Assembly: GCF_003932715.1 (NCBI RefSeq)
Contig: NZ_CP020700.1
Span: 7,400,501 to 7,464,500 of the forward strand
Length of the DNA: 64,000 bases
Source: Streptomyces tsukubensis
Lineage (GTDB): Bacteria > Actinomycetota > Actinomycetes > Streptomycetales > Streptomycetaceae
Direction of reading: 5' to 3'
A program made the position numbers and the translations under genes. This document shows, piece after piece, positions 45,293 to 55,531 of the stretch (its first letter is position 1; every line of letters starts with the position of its first letter). The notes beneath the pieces were generated by a model. That model did no database searches and was not told the DNA's origin. It saw nothing but the letters and a program-made list of their open reading frames with translations.

Positions 45293-47239
45293 ATGAGTTA
45301 CACGGAGTACGAGACCGGCGCCCCGGTCACCGACACCAAGGCGCCGGACGGGCCGATCGCCGGGCGCTGGGACCGCCGCCGCTTCGAGGCGAAGCTCGTC
45401 AACCCGGCCAACCGGCGCAAGCACACCGTCATCGTGGTGGGCACCGGACTGGCCGGCGGAGCGGCCGGCGCCACCCTCGGTGAACAGGGCTACCAGGTGG
45501 AGCAGTTCTGCTACCAGGACTCGCCCCGCCGGGCCCACTCCATCGCCGCCCAGGGCGGTATCAACGCGGCCAAGAACTACCGCAACGACGGCGACTCGGT
45601 CCACCGCCTCTTCTACGACACCGTCAAGGGCGGCGACTTCCGCGCCCGTGAGTCCAATGTGCACCGGCTGGCCCAGATCTCCGTGGAGATCATCGACCAG
45701 TGCGTGGCCCAGGGCGTTCCGTTCGCCCGGGAGTACGGCGGACTCCTCGACACCCGCTCCTTCGGCGGCGTCCAGGTCTCCCGTACCTTCTACGCCCGCG
45801 GCCAGACCGGCCAGCAGCTCCTCCTCGGCGCCTACCAGGCCCTGTCCCGGCAGATCGCCGCGGGCACCGTCACCATGCACCCGCGGACCGAGATGCTCGA
45901 CCTGGTCGTCGTCGACGGGCGGGCCCGCGGCATCGTGGCCCGCGATCTGATCACCGGCGAGATCTCCACCCACTTCGCGGACGCCGTGGTCCTGGCCACC
46001 GGCGGCTACGGCAACGTCTTCTATCTGTCGACCAACGCCATGAACTCCAACGCCACCGCCGTCTGGCGGGCCCACCGCCGCGGTGCCTGGTTCGGCAACC
46101 CCTGCTTCACCCAGATCCACCCCACCTGCATCCCGCGCACCGGCGACCACCAGTCGAAGCTGACCCTGATGAGCGAATCACTCCGCAACGACGGCCGTAT
46201 CTGGGTGCCGAAGGCGGCGGGCGACACCCGGCCCCCGGGCGAGATCCCCGAATCCGAACGGGACTACTACCTGGAGCGGATCTACCCCTCCTTCGGCAAT
46301 CTCGTCCCGCGGGACATCGCCTCCCGGGCCGCGAAGAACGTCTGCGACGAGGGCCGCGGCGTCGGCCCCGGCGGACAGGGCGTCTACCTCGACTTCGCGG
46401 ACGCGATCCGCCGGCTGGGCCGCGAGAAGGTGGCGGAGCAGTACGGCAACCTGTTCGACATGTACCAGCGGATCACCGCGGAGGACCCGTACGAGGTCCC
46501 CATGCGGATCTACCCCGCCGTGCACTACACCATGGGCGGGCTCTGGGTGGACTACGACCTCCAGACCACCGTCCCGGGGCTCTTCGCGATCGGTGAGGCC
46601 AACTTCTCCGACCACGGAGCCAACCGCCTCGGCGCCTCCGCCCTGATGCAGGGACTCGCCGACGGATACTTCGTCCTGCCGTCCACCATCAACGACTACC
46701 TCGCCCGCACCCCCCTCGGTGACCGGCCCACCGCCGCGCATCCGGAGGTCGCGGACATCGTCGCGGAGACCGAGGACCGGCTGAACCTCCTGCTCGCCGT
46801 CGACGGCGACCGGACCCCCGACTCCTTCCACCGCGAACTCGGTGAACTGATGTGGGAGTACTGCGGGATGTCCCGTACGGAGGAGGGACTCCGTAAGGCC
46901 CTCGAACGCATCCCGCAGATCCGGGAGGAGTTCTGGCAGCGCATCAAGGTGCCCGGCACCGGAGACGAGTTCAACCAGTCGCTGGAGAAGGCCAACCGGA
47001 TCGTCGACTATCTGGAGCTGGCCGAGCTGATGTGCCTCGACGCCCTGCACCGCGCCGAATCGTGCGGCGGCCACTTCCGCGAGGAGTCCCAGACCCCCGA
47101 CGGCGAGGCCGCCCGCCGCGACGAGGAGTTCGGCTACGCCGCAGCCTGGGAGTTCCCCCGGGACCGGCGCGCCCCCGTCCTCCACAAGGAAACCCTCGTC
47201 TTCGAACACGTCCACCCCACCCAGCGGAGCTACGCATGA
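45293..47239 (+). CDS. sdhA: succinate dehydrogenase/fumarate reductase flavoprotein subunit
   Basis: The 648-residue protein has the FAD-binding [19 protein letters not shown], the covalent-flavin histidine in [17 protein letters not shown], and active-site segments [15 protein letters not shown] and [17 protein letters not shown]. It oxidises succinate to fumarate (TCA cycle and respiratory chain) at the cytoplasmic face. Length and motifs match the type B flavoproteins paired with a single five-helix cytochrome. The ATG follows the sdhC stop without a gap and the end overlaps sdhB by four bases. Confidence 0.96.
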   Translation: MSYTEYETGAPVTDTKAPDGPIAGRWDRRRFEAKLVNPANRRKHTVIVVGTGLAGGAAGATLGEQGYQVEQFCYQDSPRRAHSIAAQGGINAAKNYRNDGDSVHRLFYDTVKGGDFRARESNVHRLAQISVEIIDQCVAQGVPFAREYGGLLDTRSFGGVQVSRTFYARGQTGQQLLLGAYQALSRQIAAGTVTMHPRTEMLDLVVVDGRARGIVARDLITGEISTHFADAVVLATGGYGNVFYLSTNAMNSNATAVWRAHRRGAWFGNPCFTQIHPTCIPRTGDHQSKLTLMSESLRNDGRIWVPKAAGDTRPPGEIPESERDYYLERIYPSFGNLVPRDIASRAAKNVCDEGRGVGPGGQGVYLDFADAIRRLGREKVAEQYGNLFDMYQRITAEDPYEVPMRIYPAVHYTMGGLWVDYDLQTTVPGLFAIGEANFSDHGANRLGASALMQGLADGYFVLPSTINDYLARTPLGDRPTAAHPEVADIVAETEDRLNLLLAVDGDRTPDSFHRELGELMWEYCGMSRTEEGLRKALERIPQIREEFWQRIKVPGTGDEFNQSLEKANRIVDYLELAELMCLDALHRAESCGGHFREESQTPDGEAARRDEEFGYAAAWEFPRDRRAPVLHKETLVFEHVHPTQRSYA

Positions 47240-47982
47240 GGCTCACCCTCCGCGTCTGGCGCCAGCAGCGCGCCGACGCACCCGGCGCCATGGCCGTGTA
47301 CGACGTCGACGGCATCTCCCCGGACATGTCGTTCCTGGAGATGCTCGACACCCTCAACGAGGAGCTGATCCTCCGCGGCGACGACCCCGTCGCCTTCGAC
47401 CACGACTGCCGCGAGGGCATCTGCGGAGCGTGCAGCCTCGTCATCAACGGCGACGCCCACGGCCCCGAGCGGACCACCACCTGCCAGCTCCATATGCGGT
47501 CCTTCACCGACGGCGACACCATCGACGTGGAACCCTGGCGGGCCGCCGCCTTCCCGGTGGTCAAGGACCTGGTCGTGGACCGCTCCGCCTTCGACCGGAT
47601 CATCCAGGCCGGCGGCTATGTGTCCGCCCCCACCGGCTCGGCGCCCGAAGCCCACGCCGCACCGGTGCCGAAGGCCGACGCCGACTACGCCTTCGAACAC
47701 GCCGAGTGCATCGGCTGCGGGGCGTGCGTGGCCGCCTGCCCCAACGGGTCGGCGATGCTCTTCACCTCAGCGAAGGTCAACCACCTCAAGGTGCTGCCAC
47801 AGGGCGCGCCCGAACGGGAGAGCCGGGTGCTCGACATGGTCGCGGCCATGGACGAGGAGGGCTTCGGCGGCTGCACCCTGGCCGGCGAATGCGCCACGGC
47901 CTGCCCCAAGGGCATTCCCCTGCCGTCGATCTCCGCCATGAACAAGGAGTGGCTGCGCGCGACCAGGCGCACCCGGACCTGA
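47236..47982 (+). CDS. sdhB: succinate dehydrogenase/fumarate reductase iron-sulfur subunit
   Basis: The 248-residue subunit carries an N-terminal plant-type 2Fe-2S domain ([15 protein letters not shown] ... TTTC) and C-terminal cluster ligands [14 protein letters not shown] and [14 protein letters not shown] for the 4Fe-4S and 3Fe-4S centres. It relays electrons from the SdhA flavin to the SdhC hemes. ATG 47236 overlaps the sdhA stop (ATGA), completing a tightly coupled sdhCAB operon. It is convergent with the UvrA-like gene, 40 bases away. Confidence 0.96.
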   Translation: MRLTLRVWRQQRADAPGAMAVYDVDGISPDMSFLEMLDTLNEELILRGDDPVAFDHDCREGICGACSLVINGDAHGPERTTTCQLHMRSFTDGDTIDVEPWRAAAFPVVKDLVVDRSAFDRIIQAGGYVSAPTGSAPEAHAAPVPKADADYAFEHAECIGCGACVAACPNGSAMLFTSAKVNHLKVLPQGAPERESRVLDMVAAMDEEGFGGCTLAGECATACPKGIPLPSISAMNKEWLRATRRTRT

Positions 47983-48022
47983 CAGCGGCACCGGGCACCC
48001 GGTCCGCGCCCGCCGGGCCGGT

Positions 48023-50368
48023 TCAGCCCCGCAGGGCCCGGGCCAGCCAGGGGGCGGTACGGCTGCCGGGGGCCGCCGCCACCTGCTCCGGCGTGCCCTC
48101 CGCGACCACCCGGCCGCCCTCGGCGCCGCCACCCGGGCCCAGGTCCACCACCCAGTCGGCCCGGGCCACCACCGTCATGTCGTGCTCCACGACGACCACC
48201 GAATGCCCCCCTTCCACCAGCACGTCGAGCCGGTCCAGCAGGATCTCCACATCCGCCGGATGCAGTCCGGCCGTCGGCTCGTCGAGGACGTACAGCGTGG
48301 GCTCCCGGCGCGGACGCTGGAGTTCGCTCGCCAGCTTGATGCGCTGCGCCTCGCCGCCGGACAGCTCCGTCGCGGGCTGCCCGAGCCGGAGATGGCCGAG
48401 CCCCACCTCCAGCAGTGCGCCGAGGCTGCGGGCGGCGGCCGGGACATCGGCGAAATGCCCGGCCGCCGACTCCACGGTCAGGTCCAGCACCCCGGCGACG
48501 GTCAGCCCTCGGTGGCGTACCGCGAGGGTCTCCTCGTTGTACCGGGCGCCGCCGCACTCCGGGCACGGCGAACGGGTACTGGGCAGGAACAGCAGCTCCA
48601 CCGAGACGGAACCCTCGCCCTGGCACGTCTCGCACCGCCCGCCCGCGACGTTGAAGGAGAACCGGCCCGCGCCGAAGCCGCGCTTCCGCGCCTCCTCCTC
48701 CGCCGCGAACAGCCTGCGGACCGTGTCGAACAGTCCGGTGTACGTGGCGAGGTTGGACCGGGGCGTCCGGCCGATCGGCTTCTGGTCCACGGTCACCAGC
48801 CGGCCGACCCCGGGAGTGCCGGGGGTGATCTCCCCGACCAGGGTCGACTTCCCGGAGCCCGAGACGCCCGTGACCGCCGTGAAGGCGCCCAGCGGGATCC
48901 GGACCTCCGTGCCCCGCAGATTGTGCCGGGTCACCGGGCCGATCCGCAGCCGGCCCGAAGGCTTCCGCACCCGCCGGGGCCCGGGCGCGCCGCGGTCGAG
49001 GAGATGCCGACGGGTAGCCGAGTCCGGCACCCCGGCAAGACCGGCCGGCGGACCGCTGTAGAGGACGCGCCCGCCGTGCTCACCGCCGCCCGGCCCCACG
49101 TCCACCAGCCAGTCGGCGGCCCGCATCACCTCCAGATGGTGCTCCACGGCGAACACCGAGTTCCCCGCGGCCTTCAGCCGGTCCAGCACGGTCAGCAGCG
49201 CCCGGGTGTCGTCGGGGTGCAGCCCGGCGGACGGCTCGTCGAGGACGTACACCACCCCGAACAGGCCCGACCGCAACTGCGTCGCGAGCCGGAGCCGCTG
49301 CAGCTCGCCGCTGGAGAGCGTGGGCGCCGCCCGGTCCAGGCCGAGATAGCCGAGCCCCAGCTCCGCGACCGGGGCGATCCGGGCCAGCAGATCCGCGGTC
49401 AGCACCCGGGTGGTCTCGTCACCGCCGGTCCGCGCCGCGGTCAGCAGTTCGGCCAGCGCCCGCAGCGGCAGGGCCGCCAGCTCCGCGATCGACCGGCCCG
49501 CGAAGGTCACCGCCAGCGCCTCGGGGCGCAGCCGCGCGCCCCCGCACTCCGGACAGGGCGCCGAGCGCAGGAACCGCTCCGCCCGGTCCCGCAGCGTCCG
49601 GCTCTTCGATGTGGCGAAGGTGTGCAGCACATAGCGGCGTGCGCTCTGGTACGTACCCCGGTACGGCCGCTGGATACGGTCGGCGTCCCGGACCGGATGG
49701 ACCGTCACCACCGGCTGCTCCCCGGTGAACAGGATCCACTCCCGGTCCTTCGGGGCCAGCTCCCGCCACGGCCGGTCGACGTCGTACCCGAGGGCGTCCA
49801 GGATGTCGCGGAGGTTCTTGCCCTGCCAGGCGCCCGGCCAGGCGGCGACGGCGCCCTCGCGGACCGACAGCGACGGATCAGGGACGAGCAGCTCCTCGTC
49901 GGTCTCGTGGACCTGCCCCAGACCCTGGCAGTGCGGACAGGCTCCGGCGGCCGTGTTCGGTGAGAAGGCGTCCGAGTCCAGCCGCCGGGCACCGGGCGGA
50001 TACTCCCCGGCCCGGGAGAACAGCATCCGCAGCGAATTGGAGAGCGCGGTCACCGTCCCCACCGAGGAGCGCGAGGAGGGGTTGGAACGGCGCTGCTCCA
50101 GCGAGACCGCCGGCGGCAGCCCGGTGATCTCGTCCACCTTCGGCGCCCCCACCTGGTGGATCAGCCGCCGGGCATAGGGGGCGACGGACTCGAAGTAGCG
50201 GCGCTGCGCCTCGGCGTAGACGGTGCCGAAGGCGAGGGACGACTTCCCCGACCCCGACACCCCGCTGAACACCACCAGCGCATCGCGCGGCACATCCACG
50301 TCGACATCGCGCAGATTGTGCTCCCGGGCGCCACGGACACGAACGAAGGAGTCATGAGGACGGTGCAC
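48023..50368 (-). CDS. UvrA-like ABC protein (short, class II / UvrA2 type)
   Basis: The 781-residue protein has two ABC ATPase halves, each with Walker A GVSGSGKS (SLAFG and TLVGE versions), signature motifs [15 protein letters not shown] and [15 protein letters not shown], Walker [14 protein letters not shown] and [13 protein letters not shown], and UvrA-type zinc modules ([22 protein letters not shown]). It is about 150-200 residues shorter than canonical UvrA, as in the class II/DrrC-like proteins linked to DNA-binding-drug tolerance. It therefore supplements rather than replaces nucleotide excision repair. The start is GTG 50368. Confidence 0.93.
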   Translation of the reverse strand: MHRPHDSFVRVRGAREHNLRDVDVDVPRDALVVFSGVSGSGKSSLAFGTVYAEAQRRYFESVAPYARRLIHQVGAPKVDEITGLPPAVSLEQRRSNPSSRSSVGTVTALSNSLRMLFSRAGEYPPGARRLDSDAFSPNTAAGACPHCQGLGQVHETDEELLVPDPSLSVREGAVAAWPGAWQGKNLRDILDALGYDVDRPWRELAPKDREWILFTGEQPVVTVHPVRDADRIQRPYRGTYQSARRYVLHTFATSKSRTLRDRAERFLRSAPCPECGGARLRPEALAVTFAGRSIAELAALPLRALAELLTAARTGGDETTRVLTADLLARIAPVAELGLGYLGLDRAAPTLSSGELQRLRLATQLRSGLFGVVYVLDEPSAGLHPDDTRALLTVLDRLKAAGNSVFAVEHHLEVMRAADWLVDVGPGGGEHGGRVLYSGPPAGLAGVPDSATRRHLLDRGAPGPRRVRKPSGRLRIGPVTRHNLRGTEVRIPLGAFTAVTGVSGSGKSTLVGEITPGTPGVGRLVTVDQKPIGRTPRSNLATYTGLFDTVRRLFAAEEEARKRGFGAGRFSFNVAGGRCETCQGEGSVSVELLFLPSTRSPCPECGGARYNEETLAVRHRGLTVAGVLDLTVESAAGHFADVPAAARSLGALLEVGLGHLRLGQPATELSGGEAQRIKLASELQRPRREPTLYVLDEPTAGLHPADVEILLDRLDVLVEGGHSVVVVEHDMTVVARADWVVDLGPGGGAEGGRVVAEGTPEQVAAAPGSRTAPWLARALRG

Positions 50369-50678
50369 GGGCGGTCGATTCCAGGAGACGGGGTGCGGGG
50401 GGTGTTACGGGTCTTCTTCCGGAACGGGGGAGGGGCCGGACTCACGCGTCCCTGATACGGGTGCGCCCTCGCGCGCTCCCGGTACCGGCGCGCCCTCGCG
50501 CCCTCGGTCGCGCCGCCGGTAGCAACAAGGCGCCATACACCATGCCGACATGCGCTGTACACCGGCCCTTCCACCGCTCCCACGAGGAACTTTCACAAGC
50601 GAAGAGACGCTCCGAATATACCGGTGGCCGGAATGCGCCGTCGGTGTCGCGGTTCCGGCCGAACGGGCCGGGGTGGTG
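50369..50678. promoter_or_regulatory. upstream region of the UvrA-like gene
   Basis: A 310-base non-coding region between dodecin and the UvrA-like gene. It contains a repeated GCGCCCTCGCGC block (about 50463 and 50501) and an AT-rich TATATT on the minus strand near 50615 that could be a promoter -10 element. No gene is supported. Confidence 0.35.
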
Positions 50679-50894
50679 TCACGCGGGGTCCTCCAGCCGG
50701 AAACCGACCTTCAGGCCTACCTGGTAGTGCTCGACGAGGCCGTCGACGATATGGCCGCGGACCTGCTGCACTTCGAACCAGTCCAATCCCCTGACTGTCT
50801 GGTTTGCGCGTTTGATTGCGTTTCGGATGGCCTGGTCGACGCCTTCCGTTGACGTTCCGACGATCTCGGTCACGCGATAGGTGTGATTCGACAT
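50679..50894 (-). CDS. dodecin family protein
   Basis: The 71-residue protein matches dodecins: TYRVTEIVGTSTEGVDQAI, RNAIKRANQTVRGLDWFEV, then GHIVDGLVEHYQVGLKVGF. Dodecins form hollow dodecamers that bind flavins or coenzyme A in the cytoplasm. The stacking Trp of the flavin pocket is present (LDWFEV). ATG 50894 is chosen because the family begins with MSNHTY-type sequence; the longer frame upstream is antisense to the lipoprotein gene. Confidence 0.92.
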   Translation of the reverse strand: MSNHTYRVTEIVGTSTEGVDQAIRNAIKRANQTVRGLDWFEVQQVRGHIVDGLVEHYQVGLKVGFRLEDPA

Positions 50895-50993
50895 GGGCGG
50901 TGGGCTCCTCTCGGTACGCTCGTTCCGCCCGGCGGCCGGAGTGCGCCGCGGAAGAAGTGTCCTGATCGAGGCCTGGGCGGGGTTGACCTCTCC

Positions 50994-51011
50994 TTTTGGT
51001 CCATACCAAAA
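50994..51011. promoter_or_regulatory. 18-bp palindrome resembling a DasR (dre) operator
   Basis: TTTTGGT-CCAT-ACCAAAA is a perfect inverted repeat 77 bases before the solute-binding-protein start. The core TGGTCCATACCA differs at two positions from the TGGTCTAGACCA core of DasR sites. A TTGACC at 50983 suggests it overlaps a promoter. A second inverted pair, GTTCAC/GTGAAC (51057-51084), brackets the ribosome-site region. Confidence 0.6.
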
Positions 51012-51087
51012 TCCAGCCACGCCCTGCGCGTCCCTGATCGCGATACCCCCCATCGGGTTCACATTTTCATGCCATAAGGTGAACGTT

Positions 51088-52350
51088 GTGAGAAGCCGCC
51101 CTGTCCCCACTTCTGTCGCACTGGTGTGCCTTGTCTCGCTCACCGGCTGCGGAATCATCCCCGGCACCGGGTCCGACGAGACCACGGTGAAGATCTGGCT
51201 GATGAAGGACAGCGCGTCCGACGACTTCCTCGAACGTTTCACCAAGCAGTACGAGAAGGAGAATCCCTCCGTCGACCTGAAGGTCGAGTTCCAGGAGTGG
51301 ACCGGCATCGGCGCCAAGGTGAACGCCGCCCTGGAGGGCAAGGACACGCCCGACATCATCGAGGTCGGCAACACCCAGGTCGCCCAGTACGCGGAGAGCG
51401 ACGGACTCACCAACCTCACCGTCGAGGCGACCCGCGACCTCGGCCAGGAGGACTGGCTGCCCGGTCTCGCCCAGCCCGGGAACATCGGCGGCGCCCAGTA
51501 CGGCATCCCGTGGTACGCGGCCAACCGTGTCGTCATCTACAACAAGAAGATCTTCCAGGAGGCGGGCATCCGCGCGCTGCCCAAGAACCAGGAAGAGTGG
51601 ATCGACATCACCAAGCGGCTCAACGCCAACGGCAACCAGGGCATCTACCTCCCCGGGCAGGACTGGTACACCCTCGCCGGCTTCGTCTGGGAAGAGGGCG
51701 GCGAACTCGCCGTCGAGCGGAGCGGCACCTGGGACGGGGCGCTCCACAGCAAGGCCGCCGTGAAGGGCATGAAGTTCTACAAGGAGCTCCAGGCCCTCGG
51801 CGCCGGCCCGGTGGCGGGCGACGAGCGCACCCCCCTGCAGACCGGTGTCTTCGCCAAGGGCAATGTGGCCCAGCTGATCGACACCCCCGGGGCGACCGCG
51901 GCGATCCTCAAGGCCAACCCCGCCCTGAAGAAGGAAGACCTCGGCTACTTCCCGATACCGGGCAAGCAGACCGGCAAGCCCGGCGCGGTCTTCACCGGCG
52001 GCTCCGACCTCATCGTCCCGGAGCAGGCCGACAACCGCGCCGCCGCCGTCGAGGTCGTCAAGGCCCTGGCCGGCGAGAAGTGGCAGATCGAACTCGCCCG
52101 CGCCATGAACTACGTGCCCAACAAGAAGGGCCTGGCCGGCCAGGTCTCCGGGGAGAGCAACAAGGCCATGGCCCAGGGCGCCGGTGCCCGCGGCAGCAAG
52201 GCCACCCCGAACTCGCCCCGCTGGGCCAACGTCGAACTGAAGAACCCCATCAAGCCCTATATGACGGCGGTGCTGAAGGGCGGCGACCCCGAGGCCGAGG
52301 CGCAGAAGGCCTCCGCGGCCATCACCAAGATCCTGGCCTCCACCCTCTGA
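51088..52350 (+). CDS. ABC-transporter sugar-binding lipoprotein (orphan)
   Basis: The 420-residue extracytoplasmic protein has a lipobox SLTGC (Cys near residue 20) and the family 1 solute-binding fold (TTVKIWLMKDSASDDFLERF, TPDIIEVGNTQVAQYAESDG, WYAANRVVIYNKKIFQEAG, FTGGSDLIVPEQADNRAAAV). Such proteins deliver sugars to a membrane permease. No permease or ATPase genes are adjacent, so it must use components encoded elsewhere. GTG 51088 follows AAGGTG; GTG 51079 is possible. A DasR-like palindrome upstream suggests an N-acetylglucosamine-type regulon. A strong terminator follows. Confidence 0.93.
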   Translation: MRSRPVPTSVALVCLVSLTGCGIIPGTGSDETTVKIWLMKDSASDDFLERFTKQYEKENPSVDLKVEFQEWTGIGAKVNAALEGKDTPDIIEVGNTQVAQYAESDGLTNLTVEATRDLGQEDWLPGLAQPGNIGGAQYGIPWYAANRVVIYNKKIFQEAGIRALPKNQEEWIDITKRLNANGNQGIYLPGQDWYTLAGFVWEEGGELAVERSGTWDGALHSKAAVKGMKFYKELQALGAGPVAGDERTPLQTGVFAKGNVAQLIDTPGATAAILKANPALKKEDLGYFPIPGKQTGKPGAVFTGGSDLIVPEQADNRAAAVEVVKALAGEKWQIELARAMNYVPNKKGLAGQVSGESNKAMAQGAGARGSKATPNSPRWANVELKNPIKPYMTAVLKGGDPEAEAQKASAAITKILASTL

Positions 52351-52390
52351 CCAGGCTTCCGGCCGCCCCTTCGCGGCCCGCCGCCGTACC

Positions 52391-52436
52391 GCCGCCGAGG
52401 CGGGGACACGCCACCGCGCGTCCCCGCCTCGGCGGC
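52391..52436. terminator. strong bidirectional hairpin terminator
   Basis: A perfect 17-bp stem (52391-52407 with 52420-52436, starting GCCGCCGAGGCGGGG) and a 12-base loop separate the solute-binding gene from the convergent egtD end. Confidence 0.85.
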
Positions 52437-52449
52437 ATTCCGGCACCCA

Positions 52450-53442
52450 TCACCCGGTGATGGCCGTAGGCACCGGAACCGACACCGGCACCGACAGCGA
52501 GAGCGCGAACCGCCCGGCGGCATCCGTCCACCAGTGAGTCAGCTCAAGACCGGCCGCTGCCAGCTCCGCCCGTACGCCCTCCTCCCGGAACTTGGCCGAC
52601 ACCTCGGTCCGCAGCTCCTCGCCCTTCTCGAACGGCACCGCGAAACCCAGCTCCGGGAACTTCACCGTGACCGCCGACCGCGCCCGCAGCCGCATCTCGA
52701 TCCACTCGTGCTCCGGATCCCAGAGCGCCACATGGTCGAAGTCCGCCGGATCGGCGTCCGCGCCCAGCTCCCGTGCCAGCACCCGCAGCACGTTCTTGTT
52801 GAACTCGGCCGTCACCCCGGCCGCGTCGTCGTAGGCCCGCACCAGCACCGCCGGATCCTTCACCAGATCCGTACCGAGCAGGAATCCGTCGCCCGGCGCC
52901 AGCAGCGCCCGTACCGACTTGAGGAACGCGGCGCGCTCCCGCGGCAGCAGATTGCCGATCGTGCCGCCGAGGAAGGCCACCAGCTTCGGGCCGGGGGTGT
53001 CCGGCAGCTCCAGCGCCGCGGTGAAGTCCGCGACCAGGGCGCGGACGTGCAGCTCCGGATGGTCCGCGAGCAGGGCGTGCGCCGCCCCCGTCAGCGCGCT
53101 CTCGCTCACGTCCACCGGTACGTACGAGTGCAGCCCGGTCAGGGCCGCCAGCAGATGCCGGGTCTTCTCGGACGAGCCGGAACCCAGCTCCACCAGCGTG
53201 CGCGCCCCGCTCGCGGCGGCGATCTCGGGGGAGCGGTCGACGAGGATCTCCCGCTCGGCCCGGGTCGGGTAGTACTCCGGCAGCCGGGTGATCTCGTCGA
53301 ACAGTTCGCTGCCCCGGGCGTCGTAGAACCACTTCGGCGGCAGCGTTCTCGGAGTGGTGGTCAGCCCTTCGGTCACATCGGCGCGCAGCGCGGCGCCGGT
53401 GGCGTCCTCGGGCAGGGTGCGGGTCAGGTCGAACGTGCTCAC
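52450..53442 (-). CDS. egtD: L-histidine N-alpha-methyltransferase
   Basis: EgtD trimethylates histidine to hercynine with S-adenosylmethionine, the first step of ergothioneine synthesis. The 330-residue protein has PPKWFYDARGSELFDEITRL, LPEYYPTRAEREIL, the SAM site LVELGSGSSEKTRHLL, and LVAFLGGTIGNLLP, all characteristic of the EgtD/DUF2260 family. The start is GTG 53442 behind AAGGAG, overlapping the egtC stop. It is the last gene of the egtABCD operon. Confidence 0.96.
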   Translation of the reverse strand: MSTFDLTRTLPEDATGAALRADVTEGLTTTPRTLPPKWFYDARGSELFDEITRLPEYYPTRAEREILVDRSPEIAAASGARTLVELGSGSSEKTRHLLAALTGLHSYVPVDVSESALTGAAHALLADHPELHVRALVADFTAALELPDTPGPKLVAFLGGTIGNLLPRERAAFLKSVRALLAPGDGFLLGTDLVKDPAVLVRAYDDAAGVTAEFNKNVLRVLARELGADADPADFDHVALWDPEHEWIEMRLRARSAVTVKFPELGFAVPFEKGEELRTEVSAKFREEGVRAELAAAGLELTHWWTDAAGRFALSLSVPVSVPVPTAITG

Positions 53443-54203
53443 GTGGGGGGCTCCTTGAGGGGGGTCAGGAGGACATCGGCGCGGACCGCCCGCACCAGGG
53501 TGCGGTCGGGCACTTCGCGCCAGCGCGGATCGTCGTCGTACGGCTCCGATGCCACGACCGTGCCGCCGCCCGGGGCGCCCGGCCCGGTCAGATACCAGAG
53601 CGAATCGCCCCAGACGGTCGCGGTGATCGTGGAACCGTCGGTGAGCAGCAGATTCAGCCGGGATCCCGGGGCCACGGCGGCCACCTCGGACACGGTGGCG
53701 GCCAGCGCCTCACCGGGCTCGTCGCCCTCCCGCAGCCTGCGCAGCGCCAGCGCCCACAGCAGGGCCGCGTCGCAGCGGGCTTCCAGGGCCAGCAGCTCCG
53801 CGGCGGGAAGCGCGGCGGCGAGCGGGGCGACGCTCCTCGGCCAGCCCTTCACCGCTCCGTTGTGACTGAACAGCCAGGGCCCGGCGGCGAAGGGCGCCGC
53901 GGCGGCCTCACCGTCCGCGCCCGGTTCGGTGGCATCGCGTACGGCCGCAAGGAACGCCGTACTCCGGATCATCCGGGCGAGATCCCCGAACGGCAGATCC
54001 GCCCAGACCGGACCGGAGCGCCGGTAGCGCCCGGGCACCGGATCGCCGTCCGCGTACCAGCCGACACCGAAACCGTCCGCGTTGACGGTCCCGTGCCGCT
54101 GCCGGCGCGGCGCCCACGACTGGCGCAGCAGCGAGTGCGGCGGCGCGGTCAGCACCTCGCCGAGCCGCAGCGGCGGTCCCAGATAGGCGAGATGACGGCA
54201 CAT
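53439..54203 (-). CDS. egtC: gamma-glutamyl-hercynylcysteine sulfoxide hydrolase
   Basis: EgtC is a class II glutamine-amidotransferase-type hydrolase that removes the gamma-glutamyl group from the EgtB product. The 254-residue protein begins MCRHLAYLGPP, so Cys2 is the N-terminal nucleophile. It has NADGFGVGWYADGDPVPGRY and the FSHNGAVKGWPRS oxyanion segment. It overlaps egtB by one base and egtD by three, indicating tight coupling. Confidence 0.95.
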   Translation of the reverse strand: MCRHLAYLGPPLRLGEVLTAPPHSLLRQSWAPRRQRHGTVNADGFGVGWYADGDPVPGRYRRSGPVWADLPFGDLARMIRSTAFLAAVRDATEPGADGEAAAAPFAAGPWLFSHNGAVKGWPRSVAPLAAALPAAELLALEARCDAALLWALALRRLREGDEPGEALAATVSEVAAVAPGSRLNLLLTDGSTITATVWGDSLWYLTGPGAPGGGTVVASEPYDDDPRWREVPDRTLVRAVRADVLLTPLKEPPT

Positions 54204-55531
54204 CACACGTCCCGGGCGGTACGGAAACCGGCGAAGATCTGGCGGCGCACCGGCAGGTCCCAGTTGCGGAACGTGCCCCGGCAGGCCACCGGGTCGACCC
54301 CGAAAGCCCCACCGCGCAGCACCTTGTACGAGGAGCCGAAGAACACCTCCGAGTACTCGCGGTAGGGGAACGCCGAGAAGCCCGGATAGGGCAGGAAGTC
54401 GCTCGCCGTCCACTCCCACACATCGCCGACGAGCTGCCGCACCCCCAGCGGCGAAGCGCCTTCGGGAAAGCTCCCCGCGGGCGCGGGCCGCAGATGCCGC
54501 TGGCCGAGATTGGCCCGCTCGGGCGTCGGGTCGGCGTCCCCCCAGGGGAAGCGGCGGGACCGGCCGGTCGCCGGATCGTGGCGGGCGGCCTTCTCCCATT
54601 CGGCCTCCGTCGGCAGCCGCCGCCCCGCCCACCGGGCGAACGCGTCGGCCTCGTACCAGCTCACGTGCAGAACCGGCTCTCCGTCCGGCACCGGTTCCGT
54701 GACACCGAAGCGGCGGCGCAGCCACCCCGCGCCGTCCCGGCTCCAGAAGAGGGGGGCTTCGATCCCGTTCCGCCGGATCTGCGCATAGCCCTCCGCGGCC
54801 CACCAGCGCGGATCGCGGTAGCCGCCGTCCTCCACGAAGGCCCGGAAGGCGCCGCAGGTCACCGGAGTGGTGTCGAGGAAGAAGGGGGCGACGTCGCGGT
54901 GGTGGGCGGGCCGTTCGTTGTCCAGCGCCCACGGTTCGGTGGAGGTGCCCATGGTGAAGGGGCCGCCGGGGACGAGGACCTCGGCCGCCGCGGGCAGCTC
55001 ACCGGGCGCGGGGGCCGGGGGCTCCGGGGCGGACAGCGCGGCCGGACCCGACCGCAGCTGATGGGTGATCAGCATGGTCTCGTCGTGCTGCTGCTCGTGC
55101 TGGGCGATCATCCCGAACGCGAAGGAGTCCTCGGTGAGGCGGCCGGCGCCGTCCAGGGGAGCCGCGTCGAGTACGTCCAGCACCCGCTCGCGGACCTCGG
55201 CCGCATAGCGGCGGGCCTCGCCGGGCGGCAGCAGCGGCAGCGACGGCCGGGTGGCCCGGGGGTGCTCGAAGGCGTCGTACACCGAGTCGATCTCGGGGCG
55301 CAGGGCGGCCTTCCGGCCGACCGTGCGCAGCAGCCACTGCTCCTCCTGATTGCCGATATGCGCCAGATCCCAGACCAGTGGGGACATCAGCGGGGAGTGC
55401 TGGGCGGTCAGTTCGCCGTCGTCGACGGCGTCGGTCAGCAGGGCGGTACGGGCCCGGGCCGCGGTCAGCGCACCGAGGGCACGCCCGCGCAGTGCGCGGG
55501 GCTCGTCCCGCGCGGTCGGCTCCGTGGTCAC
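54203..55531 (-). CDS. egtB: hercynylcysteine sulfoxide synthase (non-heme iron)
   Basis: EgtB couples hercynine with gamma-glutamylcysteine using O2 and iron. The 442-residue protein has an N-terminal DinB-like domain with iron ligands (LVWDLAHIGNQEEQWLL, AQHEQQHDETM, the H-x3-H-x-E site) and a C-terminal formylglycine-generating-enzyme-type domain (GGPFTMGTSTEPWALDNERP, RLPTEAEWEKAARHD, GDVWEWTASDFLPYPGF, VLRGGAF). GTG 55531 follows AAGGAG and overlaps the egtA stop. Confidence 0.96.
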   Translation of the reverse strand: MTTEPTARDEPRALRGRALGALTAARARTALLTDAVDDGELTAQHSPLMSPLVWDLAHIGNQEEQWLLRTVGRKAALRPEIDSVYDAFEHPRATRPSLPLLPPGEARRYAAEVRERVLDVLDAAPLDGAGRLTEDSFAFGMIAQHEQQHDETMLITHQLRSGPAALSAPEPPAPAPGELPAAAEVLVPGGPFTMGTSTEPWALDNERPAHHRDVAPFFLDTTPVTCGAFRAFVEDGGYRDPRWWAAEGYAQIRRNGIEAPLFWSRDGAGWLRRRFGVTEPVPDGEPVLHVSWYEADAFARWAGRRLPTEAEWEKAARHDPATGRSRRFPWGDADPTPERANLGQRHLRPAPAGSFPEGASPLGVRQLVGDVWEWTASDFLPYPGFSAFPYREYSEVFFGSSYKVLRGGAFGVDPVACRGTFRNWDLPVRRQIFAGFRTARDV

